From assembly GCA_021371855.1 (NCBI GenBank), contig JAJFVL010000027.1, positions 1 through 64,000 on the forward strand: 64,000 bases of DNA. Direction: 5' to 3'. Under the pieces are notes generated by a model that was not told the origin of the DNA, did no database searches, and saw only the letters and a list, made by a program, of their open reading frames with translations. Shown piece after piece: positions 27,788 through 36,466 of the stretch (the stretch's first letter is position 1; each line of letters opens with the position of its first letter). The stretch is from Bacteroidales bacterium (GTDB lineage Bacteria; Bacteroidota; Bacteroidia; Bacteroidales; VadinHA17). A program made the position numbers and the translations under genes.

Positions 27788-28180
27788 CTATATTTTATTT
27801 GCGACAAAATAGGTTATTACCGAAATGGAAGATGCTAATACAGAGCCCCAGATTAAATCAATAACCGTTACTAATAAAGGCCAATTTTTCAAAGTGGCAA
27901 GATTTGTTAAATCATAAGTAGCATAAGTTACCAGACCAAATAATGCTCCAAAAAGGAGTGCATGAACCCAGGAATGCTTTTCAACAGCTGGTGAAATAAC
28001 AAATATTACCAGTCCAGTAATAAACAATAAATAGAAAATAATTGCAGCAAACCAATTAATATCTGGTTTCATCAAAAAACCAATATGTTCCTGATAGAAC
28101 TTTTTTGCTACAAGTACCAGCCAAACCATATCAATTACAAAAAAGACCGGTAACGCAATCAAAAACATTTTTATAAACAT
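27788..28180 (-). CDS. DUF2177 family membrane protein
   Basis: A 130-residue protein with four membrane segments. The block DMVWLVLVAKKFYQEHIGFL near the N-terminus and TYATYDLTNLATLKNWP in the third quarter are characteristic of DUF2177. The family often lies with light- or singlet-oxygen-responsive genes in Proteobacteria (from general knowledge). No function is established. Here it is flanked by long non-coding DNA and a truncated TolC gene on the other strand. Confidence 0.85.
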   Translation of the reverse strand: MFIKMFLIALPVFFVIDMVWLVLVAKKFYQEHIGFLMKPDINWFAAIIFYLLFITGLVIFVISPAVEKHSWVHALLFGALFGLVTYATYDLTNLATLKNWPLLVTVIDLIWGSVLASSISVITYFVANKI

Positions 28181-28301
28181 TGTATTAATATTTAGAGATT
28201 TACGGTTTCATAAAATTAATCAAATTTGGCTAGATAGGTTGGTAAAATTTTTCATTGCTTAACAAAAAATAGTTAACTAAACCAGAACCATAACAAGGTA
28301 A

Positions 28302-28913
28302 TTAGACCCTCTTATCGATTCTATTCCTTCGGTACAAAGCCTGAGACTAAGGGCTGAACTACTTGAACAGCAGCAGAAGTCGGAAAAAATGAAACGTTCA
28401 CCTACAATTGGTTTTGAGGGATTTCCTGGGGCAAACCAGTATACAGATAATTTCAATCCATTCCTTTCAGGCAGCTGGTATGGAAGCAGCTACATGGGGC
28501 TTAGCCTTAGATTACAGATACTTTCCGGAAACAGTACAAAGAACCGTGTCACCCAGTTAAAACTGGAAGAAAAAGGTATGAAATCAAAGCTCGTCGATGA
28601 GATTAAAAGTGTCAGTAATAAAAGTCTTTTGCTTAATGAAGAGATAAGGCAAATTGAATATCAGGCTGGATTATCCAAACAGAACATAGCGCTTTATGAA
28701 GAGAACCTTTCATTGAATCAGGAAAGATTTGATAAAGGGCAGATTAATGCATACGATTTGTTAACAGATGAAATCGATTTTCAGAAAGAACAATCTAAGT
28801 TCAATGAAAAGCGAGCTGAACTGGTCTATAAACAATTTGAGCTGATAAACAACTCGGGGGCTCTTTCGTCATTCATAGCGAAGCTGAGGGAAAATGAACA
28901 TATAATCAAGTAA
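28302..28913 (+). pseudogene. 5'-truncated TolC-family outer-membrane efflux protein
   Basis: The C-terminal half of an outer-membrane efflux protein is recognisable: QSLRLRAELLEQQQ, SPTIGFEGFPG, a beta-strand block SSYMGLSLRLQIL, then the long coiled region ending ELINNSGALSSFIAKL. Homology extends upstream of the first ATG (28389) to the codon after an in-frame TAA at 28299, with no start codon, and about 200 of the usual 420-450 residues are left. No partner genes for an RND pump or membrane-fusion protein are present. The SOUL gene follows after 2 nt. Probably a remnant of a deletion; translation from ATG 28389 would give a 174-residue fragment. Confidence 0.75.
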
Positions 28914-28915
28914 AT

Positions 28916-29512
28916 ATGAAATTATTTATTGTAATTTTATTGGTGGTTATTCTATTGGGTGTTTTATTTCAATCTTTTGCGATTATGTCAACAAATAAAA
29001 CTGAAGAACAAAAATATTCACTCATTCGCAAGTACAAGGATTTTGAAATCAGATTTTATCCATCTGCCACTATTGCAACAATTAATTCGTATGCAAAAAC
29101 TTACAGGGATCTTTCGGGTCCCGGATTTCAGAAACTTGCTGGCTATATCTTTGGTGGCAATAAGGCAAATACAAAAATTTCAATGACCTCCCCTGTTCAG
29201 ATGGATATCAATGATTCTGTTTCTACGATGAGCTTCGTTATGCCTTCTGCATATACAAAAGATAACCTTCCAAAACCGAATGATCCCAATATACTTATAA
29301 AAAGCACTGCAGATGAATATGTTGCGGCAATAAGATTTGGTGGATATGCCTCTGATAAAGATCTGAAATTCTATTCGGGAAAACTTCAGAATCTTCTGAA
29401 AGAAAATGGGATTACCTCTTTAGGGAACTATAGATTTCTAGGATATAACCCTCCATTCCAGTTCATTGGCAGGAGAAATGAAATTATTGTGGCAGTTGAT
29501 TGGAAAGAATAA
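28916..29512 (+). CDS. SOUL family heme-binding protein
   Basis: A 198-residue protein with an N-terminal membrane anchor (about 3-22) and a SOUL domain: YKDFEIRFYPSATIAT, FQKLAGYIFGGNKANTKISM with SPVQ, and LGYNPPFQFIGRRNEIIVAV at the C-terminus. SOUL/HBP proteins bind tetrapyrroles; bacterial roles are unclear. It begins 2 nt after the truncated TolC reading frame, so it may still be translated from a transcript that once carried that gene. Placement among stress-type genes is consistent with tetrapyrrole or oxidative chemistry, but this is inference. Confidence 0.88.
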   Translation: MKLFIVILLVVILLGVLFQSFAIMSTNKTEEQKYSLIRKYKDFEIRFYPSATIATINSYAKTYRDLSGPGFQKLAGYIFGGNKANTKISMTSPVQMDINDSVSTMSFVMPSAYTKDNLPKPNDPNILIKSTADEYVAAIRFGGYASDKDLKFYSGKLQNLLKENGITSLGNYRFLGYNPPFQFIGRRNEIIVAVDWKE

Positions 29513-29668
29513 TAATGAAGATAATTACCCGGGTACTCCTGAGAGGGAATATAAAAGTGGAAGTTTGGTATCGTGAGTCAAACATTTTCAGCTTAAATGG
29601 AGCATTTTTAAGTTTGTACTGTTTACGTCCTTATGACATATAATTAGTTAAAAAATAAATATGAGATT

Positions 29669-30418
29669 ATGAAGAATAAATTCTTGCTTTCGGCGACATG
29701 TTTTGTTTCTATCCTGTCATTTAATGTTTTATCCATGAATGGACAGGCCTCTTTCGACCTCGAGACAGGTGCTGTAGGAACAGGTTATAATAATGTCCGT
29801 ATTCCCGGGGATCAGGGGACACTCTTTTCATTGAAAGATGATTTAAAATCAAAAACAGAGATTATTTTCCGGATAAGAGTCAATTATACAATAAAATCCC
29901 GACATACTTTATCATTATTATATGCTCCACTCGAAACTGTCTCAAATGGGAATTTACCATATAACATATTATTTGAAGGGGTAACTTTTCCTGCAAATAC
30001 AGACCTTTCGGGAACATATAAATTTAATTCGTACAGGTTAACATATCGGTACGAAATTGTACTTAAACCAAAGTTTGAATTTGGGCTCGGTTTTACTGCA
30101 AAAATCAGAGACGCAAAGATATCTCTTGCTTCTTCAGGATTAAAGAGTGAGAAGGCAAATGTGGGCTTTGTACCAATTATCAATTTCAGGTTGTTATGTA
30201 AGCCGTCTGAAAAGGTTGGCATCCTTTTAGAAGGTGATGCCCTTGTCGCACCACAGGGCAGAGCAGAGGACGTTCTTATTGCAGCAACATACAGGATTTC
30301 TGACCGTTTGGGATTAAAGGCCGGATACCGCATACTTGAAGGTGGAGCTGATAATGATGTGGTTTACAATTTTGCTCTGTTCAATTATGCTTCGGTCGGC
30401 CTTTTCATATACCTCTGA
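29669..30418 (+). CDS. outer-membrane beta-barrel-like protein, unknown function
   Basis: A 249-residue protein with a signal peptide (1-26, ending MNGQA). The rest alternates hydrophobic and polar residues in about eight amphipathic strands (HTLSLLYAPLETVS, FNSYRLTYRYEIVL, FGLGFTAKIRDAKI, LGLKAGYRILEGG) and ends FASVGLFIYL-like with a terminal aromatic/hydrophobic pattern, as in small outer-membrane barrels. I do not recognise a named family. It is preceded by a 156-nt gap after the SOUL gene and followed by the peroxiredoxin fusion. Confidence 0.6.
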   Translation: MKNKFLLSATCFVSILSFNVLSMNGQASFDLETGAVGTGYNNVRIPGDQGTLFSLKDDLKSKTEIIFRIRVNYTIKSRHTLSLLYAPLETVSNGNLPYNILFEGVTFPANTDLSGTYKFNSYRLTYRYEIVLKPKFEFGLGFTAKIRDAKISLASSGLKSEKANVGFVPIINFRLLCKPSEKVGILLEGDALVAPQGRAEDVLIAATYRISDRLGLKAGYRILEGGADNDVVYNFALFNYASVGLFIYL

Positions 30419-30478
30419 TTAAGTTTTTTTAAGGTATCTGTAAAAAAGCAAGCTTACTAATACGTTAAATTAAAACAG

Positions 30479-31273
30479 ATGATGCAGAGACAGGCGCACC
30501 AACTAAATCAAAGTATTATGCTTATAATTAAAAATATCTGGCTAATTTTATTCATTGCATGGGGTTTGCCTCTTACTTTGTACCGCAGCAAATTTCGTAA
30601 GATAGTATACCAGACTGAAAAATGGACCATAAACATCAACCCCTATTTTATGAAAGAACTGAAAGCCCTTTTTGGAAACATGTATCCTGAGAATCTGAAT
30701 TACCTGAAATTCAGGAATTTTTATCGTTTTTATCTCATCATTTACCTGATCTTATTTACATCGTATTTAACCTTTGGTCAAAATAATAATATGAACAAAA
30801 TCAAAATCGGAAGTAACATTCCATCATTTACATTGCCTGATCAAAACGGAAATATGTTCGACATCAGTTCTGTGCGCGGTAAAAAGAATCTTGTGATATA
30901 CATTTATCCGAAAGACGATAGCCCCGGATGTACCAAGGAGGCCTGTTCGTTTCGCGATCAGTTTGAGGTGTTTAAAGAAGCCGATGCTGTAATAATTGGC
31001 ATCAGCGGGCAATCAGTTGTCAGCCATAAAGAATTTGCCGAAAAAAACAGGCTTAAATATACCCTGTTATGTGATACCGGGAATAATGTCAGGAAATTAT
31101 TCGGTGTTCCCGGCAGGGTTTTCGGATTAGTTCCTGGGCGGGTAACCTATGTTGCCGACCGTTCCGGTAAAGTAGTTTATATTTTTGATTCCCAGACAGA
31201 GACTCAACGTCATGCGGATGAAGCTCTAAAGATCTGTCTTCTATTAAAAAGAACTGATAATGTGAATATATGA
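30479..31273 (+). CDS. BCP/PrxQ-type peroxiredoxin with an N-terminal membrane domain
   Basis: The C-terminal 160 residues are a thiol peroxidase of the BCP (PrxQ) group: NIPSFTLPDQNG, then SPGCTKEACSFRD with peroxidatic Cys151 and probable resolving Cys156. Unusually it is preceded by about 104 residues with two membrane segments (about 17-34 and 84-98) around a soluble stretch containing RSKFRKIVYQTEKWTIN. An internal ATG (30791, Met105) would give an ordinary BCP of usual length, so either the fusion or two overlapping start sites is possible. The FGQ after the second segment resembles a signal cleavage site, which would place the peroxidase outside the cytoplasm. Confidence 0.8.
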   Translation: MMQRQAHQLNQSIMLIIKNIWLILFIAWGLPLTLYRSKFRKIVYQTEKWTININPYFMKELKALFGNMYPENLNYLKFRNFYRFYLIIYLILFTSYLTFGQNNNMNKIKIGSNIPSFTLPDQNGNMFDISSVRGKKNLVIYIYPKDDSPGCTKEACSFRDQFEVFKEADAVIIGISGQSVVSHKEFAEKNRLKYTLLCDTGNNVRKLFGVPGRVFGLVPGRVTYVADRSGKVVYIFDSQTETQRHADEALKICLLLKRTDNVNI

Positions 31274-31341
31274 TTACTTTTAGATAATTCCACAACCTGC
31301 AACAGTGATACTTATAAACCCAGGATTTAAAGATATATTCT

Positions 31342-31770
31342 ATGCTGACAAAAGAACTGGTACTCGATTTATGGACCAAAACATACAACAATGAAGGCAA
31401 GCCCGACTGGTCGCACATTCTCCCATATTACGATAATAAAATATATTTCAGGGATTCCATCCAGGAAATACGTGGAATCGAAGAATTTACAGAAATGACC
31501 AAACGGCTGACATCACGCTCAAAAGACCTGAAAATGAATATTGTAAAGGCTGTTATGGAAGCGAATATAATTTTTATCGAATGGGAGATGACCATCAAGT
31601 TTAAAAAAAATCCGAGTTCAGTCTTATATGGTTCAAGCCGGCTGACTTTAAATGAAGAGGGAAAAATTATTGAACAAAGAGATTATTATGATCTTTGGGG
31701 TGATATCTTCGACAATATCCCAAGGTTCGGCAAAGCCTACAGAAAATTTATGAAAAAAAAGTTTGGTTAA
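31342..31770 (+). CDS. NTF2/SnoaL-like protein
   Basis: A 142-residue alpha+beta barrel candidate: N-terminal helix (LTKELVLDLWTKTYNN), DWSHILPYYDNKIYFRDS, GIEEFTEMTKRL, and strands IFIEWEMTIKF and SRLTLNEEGKIIEQRDYYD, the standard SnoaL/NTF2-like pattern. No catalytic residues can be assigned. With the SDR and CrtI-like genes downstream it resembles the NTF2 - SDR - FAD-oxidoreductase trio found next to DUF2177-type genes in other phyla, except that a barrel-protein gene intervenes here. Confidence 0.8.
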   Translation: MLTKELVLDLWTKTYNNEGKPDWSHILPYYDNKIYFRDSIQEIRGIEEFTEMTKRLTSRSKDLKMNIVKAVMEANIIFIEWEMTIKFKKNPSSVLYGSSRLTLNEEGKIIEQRDYYDLWGDIFDNIPRFGKAYRKFMKKKFG

Positions 31771-31820
31771 ACTTATTACTTGGAAATATCGGTTCTTTAA
31801 TCTGAATAAATAAAAGTATT

Positions 31821-32504
31821 ATGAAAAAACTTACCTTCTTATTATTGTTTCTATCATACATGTTTATAGGATCAGTAAATGGCCAGACAGGAGTTCGTTT
31901 CGGCTTGAAAGCCGGTTACAGTCTGGCCACTCAATATGGAATCACTCCTGCCGACAATACTTTTAAGGTTGATACTCAAGGCAGGAATGGCATTGCAGGT
32001 GGTGTATTCGCCTATTTTCCAATAACTGAATCAGTAGGTATCCAACAGGAGTTTCTATATGCTATGAAAGGTTCGAGGCAGAATGTTACAATTACCACGC
32101 CTGTTAACATAAATACTGTTTCTGAGTATGATTTGAACTATTTCGAGATGCCAATAATAATAAAATACAAATTTGTCAATATTAAGAATTTCGGGATTTA
32201 TAGCAGCGCCGGTATTGCATTATCATTATTAATGAACGGAGAATACCGGATTACCAGTACAATTAACATGGGCGGACCTCCGGCAGTAGTGAAAGAGTCC
32301 GGCAATATGAAAGGGCTCGATACCTTCGATTATTCATTCGTATATGGAGCCGGAACAGATTTCAAACTTCTCAGTAAGGATTTTTTCGTTGAATACCGTA
32401 TGACGGTCGGGTGGAACACATTAGCAATGCCGAACGCTTCAGGTGCAAATCCAGTTCCGCTTCGTAACCAGGATTATATATTTGCTGTCGGTATGTATTT
32501 CTAA
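31821..32504 (+). CDS. outer-membrane beta-barrel (porin-like, PorT/OmpW-type) protein
   Basis: A 227-residue protein with signal peptide (1-21, ending SVNGQ) and an eight-strand-type barrel: VRFGLKAGYSLAT, GIAGGVFAYFPITESVGIQQEFLYAMKG, NYFEMPIIIKYKFV and FFVEYRMTVGWN, ending FAVGMYF with a C-terminal Phe. This is the common Bacteroidota outer-membrane beta-barrel (Pfam 13568-type) pattern. Ligand unknown. Same strand as neighbours, with gaps of about 50 nt on each side. Confidence 0.78.
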   Translation: MKKLTFLLLFLSYMFIGSVNGQTGVRFGLKAGYSLATQYGITPADNTFKVDTQGRNGIAGGVFAYFPITESVGIQQEFLYAMKGSRQNVTITTPVNINTVSEYDLNYFEMPIIIKYKFVNIKNFGIYSSAGIALSLLMNGEYRITSTINMGGPPAVVKESGNMKGLDTFDYSFVYGAGTDFKLLSKDFFVEYRMTVGWNTLAMPNASGANPVPLRNQDYIFAVGMYF

Positions 32505-32558
32505 AAACTTAAGTCAAATTACATAATTATTAAGAAGCTAGTCAGGTAACAGGCATAT

Positions 32559-33524
32559 ATGAAAAATAAGAAGTTTGCTAAATATTTCAAGGAATATAAA
32601 TGGTCCAACATTTTTGCAATGATCAGAAATAACAGGTCCGATCCGAAAATATGTGATAATACTTACGATGGCAAACTAGTTGTTGTTACAGGTGCGACAT
32701 CAGGCATCGGATATCTGACTGCAAGAAAATATGCTTCCATGGGTGCTAACCTTATCTGTGTGAATAGAAATCCTGAAAAATCTGAAGCTCTGAAGAAGGA
32801 AATAGTTGGTGAATTCGCCGTTAAGTGTGAGTATTTAATAGCTGATTTGAGCAAGCTTGACGAAATACACAGAGTGGGGAATGAACTGTCTCAGCTTAAA
32901 ACTGAAATTGATGTTCTTATTCATAATGCAGGTATTTATCTTACAAAGAGAGAAACTACTATAGATGGTCTTGAAAAGGTCTTTGTGATTCAGTATTTAG
33001 CTTCGTTCATCATAAATTATCTGTTAATGGATAAGCTTAAAACCCAGGAAAAAGCCAGAATAATTATGGTAAATTCCGAAGGCCACCGTTTTGCCGCATG
33101 GGGATTGAGACTTGACGATTTGAATTGGGAAAAACGACGGTATTCTGGTCTCAAAAGTTATGGTTCTGCAAAAGTTGCCCAACTTTTATCCATGATCGTT
33201 TTTAATGAACAATTCAAAAACACAGGAATATCTATAAATGCAATGCATCCTGGAGCTGTTAAAACTGAAACAGGCCAGGACAATGGACCCGGTTACCGCT
33301 GGTTTAAGAGGAATTTTATTGATAAAACTTTAAAATCACCTGAAATTTCGGCAGAAGCATTGTATTATCTTGGCGTTTCAAAAGAGATGGAAGGCGTTAG
33401 TGGAAAATTCTTTAACTTAACAACTGAAGAAGAACCAGCACCGCCGGCTCTGGACAATGAAATAGCTTACGAACTATGGGAAAAAAGTCTGGAATTAGGT
33501 GGATTACACGGATTAAAACAGTAA
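32559..33524 (+). CDS. short-chain dehydrogenase/reductase (retinol-dehydrogenase-like)
   Basis: A 321-residue classical SDR with cofactor motif TGATSGIGY, NNAG-equivalent HNAG (in VLIHNAGIY), and the catalytic YGSAK tetrad region (Tyr and Lys in SYGSAKVAQ). The long N-terminus and the HPGAVKTET segment fit the RDH/WW-oxidoreductase-like subgroup, which usually acts on hydrophobic alcohols or ketones. It starts 54 nt after the barrel gene and is followed by the CrtI-like gene after 46 nt. Substrate unknown. Confidence 0.85.
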   Translation: MKNKKFAKYFKEYKWSNIFAMIRNNRSDPKICDNTYDGKLVVVTGATSGIGYLTARKYASMGANLICVNRNPEKSEALKKEIVGEFAVKCEYLIADLSKLDEIHRVGNELSQLKTEIDVLIHNAGIYLTKRETTIDGLEKVFVIQYLASFIINYLLMDKLKTQEKARIIMVNSEGHRFAAWGLRLDDLNWEKRRYSGLKSYGSAKVAQLLSMIVFNEQFKNTGISINAMHPGAVKTETGQDNGPGYRWFKRNFIDKTLKSPEISAEALYYLGVSKEMEGVSGKFFNLTTEEEPAPPALDNEIAYELWEKSLELGGLHGLKQ

Positions 33525-33570
33525 ATATTGTTTCGGAATTGACTTATTGAAAACTATGAATTAAAAAAAT

Positions 33571-35187
33571 ATGTCTGAAAATACCTGCAATACTATCGTT
33601 GTCGGTGGCGGCATTGCCGGTTTGACTTCTGCGGTTTATCTCTCACGGGCAGGACAAAAAGTAATGCTCATTGAAAAAAACAAGGAGTGCGGGGGACTGG
33701 TCAATACATTTATAAGAGACGGCTTTCATTTTGACGCCGGTGTCAGAGCCCTGGAAGATGCAGGAATCATATTCCCAATGCTAAAGGATCTCGGTATTGA
33801 GCTCGAGGTTGTAAAAAGCAAAGTTTCGCTGGGAATAGAAAACGATATTATACATATAGAAGATCTGAACAGTTTAACAAATTACAGGGATCTTCTGAAA
33901 AAAACATTTCCGGAAAGCGAAGTAGAGATAGATGAGGTAATAAAAATCATCCGTACTGTAATGAAACACATGGATGTTCTATATGGCATTGAGAACCCTG
34001 TATTTAAAGATTTAAGACATGACAGAGAATTCATTTTTAAAAAACTTTTACCCTGGCTGCCCAGATTTATTTTTACCGTCGGAAAAATAAACCGTATGAA
34101 CATACCGGTTGAGGAATATCTTACGACAGTTGTAAAAAATACTTCACTCCGCGATATTATTTCACAGCATTTCTTCAAAAATACTCCTACTTTTTTTGCA
34201 TTGAGCTATTTTTCACTTTATCTCGATTATTTCTATCCAAAAGGAGGCGTGGGAAAATTACCGGAAGCCTTAAAGAACAAAATATCAGAATGGGGAGGAG
34301 AAATAAAGTCAGAGACAAAAATTATCGAAGTGATGGCTGATAAATGTCTGTTAAGGGACCAAAATAATATCACTTATAAATATGACAATCTCATCTGGGC
34401 TGCTGATCTAAAAACACTCTACAAAATTACTGGAACAGAGGGCTTATTACCTAAAATCAAAACAGTTTTTGATGAGTCAAAGAACAGGATGCTGAAAAAA
34501 CGGGGCGGCGATTCTGTGTTTTCTTTATTCCTTGAAGTAGATGAGCCGCTTGAAAGTTTCAGGAAAATCGCAAATGGGCATTTCTTTTATACGCCATCAA
34601 AGATTGGTTTAGGTGAGACTCACAGAGATGATCTCAGTCAGCTGCTTAACAATTTTTACAAAATTGAAAAAAAACAGATTCTCTCCTGGCTGGATAAATT
34701 TACCTTATTTAACACTTACGAAATTTCTATTCCCGGACTTAAAGATCCCGAATTGGCACCTCCGGGCAAGACAGGCTTAATTATCAGTTTCCTGGCGGAA
34801 TATGAATTATTTAACAAAATTCAAAATGCAGGCTGGCTTAATGAGTTTATTCCGGAACTTGAGAATCGTGTTTTGAGAGTAATATCTGATTCCGTCTACC
34901 CCATGTTAAAAGACAAAATTATTACTCATTTTTCATTTACGCCTCTAAGTATTGAGAGCAGGATTGGTAGTTCTGAAGGAGCTATTACGGGATGGTCATT
35001 TCAAAAAAATATGCCGGTTATAAACAAAATTCAGAACTCCGATCGTTCAGTTCTGACACCTTTGCCTTCAATTTATCAGGCAGGGCAATGGGCTTACAGC
35101 CCTGCAGGTGTGCCAATGTCAATCCTTACCGGTAAACTTGCTGCTGACCGGGTATTAAAACAGATGAAGAAGTTCAGAAAAACATAA
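33571..35187 (+). CDS. CrtI/CrtISO-like FAD-dependent oxidoreductase
   Basis: A 538-residue flavoprotein with N-terminal dinucleotide-binding motif GGGIAGLTSAVYLSRAG followed by the FAD-contact Glu (LIEKNKECGG), a phytoene-desaturase-type core (GGVGKLPEALKNKISEWGGEI), and the C-terminal GQWAYSPAGVPMSILTGKLAA block typical of carotenoid desaturase/isomerase proteins. No crtB or other carotenoid gene is in the window, so a different polyene or lipid substrate is possible. It closes the plus-strand group 28.3-35.2 kb. Confidence 0.85.
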   Translation: MSENTCNTIVVGGGIAGLTSAVYLSRAGQKVMLIEKNKECGGLVNTFIRDGFHFDAGVRALEDAGIIFPMLKDLGIELEVVKSKVSLGIENDIIHIEDLNSLTNYRDLLKKTFPESEVEIDEVIKIIRTVMKHMDVLYGIENPVFKDLRHDREFIFKKLLPWLPRFIFTVGKINRMNIPVEEYLTTVVKNTSLRDIISQHFFKNTPTFFALSYFSLYLDYFYPKGGVGKLPEALKNKISEWGGEIKSETKIIEVMADKCLLRDQNNITYKYDNLIWAADLKTLYKITGTEGLLPKIKTVFDESKNRMLKKRGGDSVFSLFLEVDEPLESFRKIANGHFFYTPSKIGLGETHRDDLSQLLNNFYKIEKKQILSWLDKFTLFNTYEISIPGLKDPELAPPGKTGLIISFLAEYELFNKIQNAGWLNEFIPELENRVLRVISDSVYPMLKDKIITHFSFTPLSIESRIGSSEGAITGWSFQKNMPVINKIQNSDRSVLTPLPSIYQAGQWAYSPAGVPMSILTGKLAADRVLKQMKKFRKT

Positions 35188-35823
35188 TGCTTTGAAAAAA
35201 AAACCAAAATAGCTAATTGAAAAACCTATTGTTTTTGCAGGCACATTTAAAAGCCACACAGGCTGAAGCTAAACCTAGGCTTTTAAAAGAGCTTGCACAG
35301 AGAAAATCCTGCAAACTTGGCTCATAAATTTGTTTCATCTTGACAGTTTTAAAACACCACTGTCTATAACACGGACGGTTGGGGTAATAAGCTTGTCACA
35401 CTTTTTGCTTTTGCTCCTACATCGTGACTAATTTGTAATGCCCGTAAACCCTGACGTCCGCATCTGCACACCATTTAAATCCTACACCTGGACTACTTTC
35501 CTGCTTCGAGACAGCTTACGTCGCCAACACTGCGCCAGTGGCCGCTCTGCAGATTTGCCACCTGGACTACTTTGTGCCTCCGCCCAAACTTGTACCGCGA
35601 CACTCAGTTAACGCATTAAAATCTGCTATGAAGGCAAAAACGCGCGCCATACCTCCTTGCACCGGGGCTATTTTCCAGCTAAAGCACCAGGACCGGTAGC
35701 CGGATGCTTCGTCGGGTAACGCTTACTCCCTCAACCGCCGGGCCGTTCAGTAAGGCTGAGACCAAAATTAAACTTATTTCATTACCAGATGTTATAAGTA
35801 ATTTAGAATTAGATATTATAACA
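35188..35823. other. non-coding stretch with 15-bp direct repeat
   Basis: About 640 bases with no supportable gene. From roughly 35340 it is visibly richer in G and C than its surroundings (many CCGCC, GCGCC, CCGGG strings). The 15-mer CACCTGGACTACTTT occurs at 35485-35499 and 35559-35573, 74 bp apart. Strings such as TTTTTGCTTTTGC and TACCGCGAC are shared with the inverted-repeat region near 27600, which suggests the two stretches have a common origin. It resembles the debris at the edges of mobile or cassette-type DNA, but no transposase or integrase remnant is recognised. Confidence 0.4.
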
Positions 35824-36387
35824 ATGGAAAATAAAAGTGAGTTATCACCAAAACAACGTGAAGAACTAATCATAGCACTAAAAAGCCGATTTGATAAAAA
35901 CATGAACCGCCATAAAGGTCTTGAATGGTCTAAACTACATGCAAAGCTGGAATTTAATTTTGAGAAACTATGGTCGCTCAATGAAATGGAAAGAACTGGC
36001 GGTGAACCCGATGTTGTTGGTCTTGATAAAAGTACAGGTGAATACATTTTTTATGATTGTTCAGCGGAAAGTCCTAAAGGTCGGAGAAGTATTTGTTATG
36101 ACCGTGAAGGTCTGGAGTTAAGGAAAGAACATAAACCAGAAAACAATGCTCTCGATATGGCAGTCAAAATGGGCATTGAGCTTTTAACAGAAGAAGAATA
36201 TAGAGATCTGCAGAAACTAGGAGATTTCGATACCAAAACATCGAGTTGGGTGAAGACCCCAACTGAGATAAGAAAACTCGGAGGTGCTCTTTTTTGTGAT
36301 CGACGCTACGACCATGTCTTTGTGTATCACAACGGTGCAGAATCTTACTATGGCGTTAGAGGGTTCCGCGGTTCGCTAAGAGTCTGA
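35824..36387 (+). CDS. DUF4256 family protein
   Basis: From the ATG at 35824 the product has 187 residues and fits DUF4256: LIIALKSRFDKNMNRHKGLEW, TGGEPDVVGLD, EYIFYDCSAESPKGRRSICYD, and the C-terminal GGALFCDRRYDHVFVYHNGA. No signal peptide. Function unknown; the family is widespread and often single-copy beside mobile DNA. The frame is open 40 codons further upstream, but that part lies in the GC-richer non-coding DNA and is not part of the family. Confidence 0.88.
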   Translation: MENKSELSPKQREELIIALKSRFDKNMNRHKGLEWSKLHAKLEFNFEKLWSLNEMERTGGEPDVVGLDKSTGEYIFYDCSAESPKGRRSICYDREGLELRKEHKPENNALDMAVKMGIELLTEEEYRDLQKLGDFDTKTSSWVKTPTEIRKLGGALFCDRRYDHVFVYHNGAESYYGVRGFRGSLRV

Positions 36388-36466
36388 ATTTTCCAATTTT
36401 CCTATTGTTAATAGATAACATTGGTACGAATTTTGCATATCTTACTGTGCCCTAAGATCTAATGCA

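Noticed and set aside
35340..35760. Integron attC array
   Set aside because: Direct repeats and a few GTTAAC-like strings occur, but no paired RYYYAAC/GTTRRRY sites and no integrase gene are visible.
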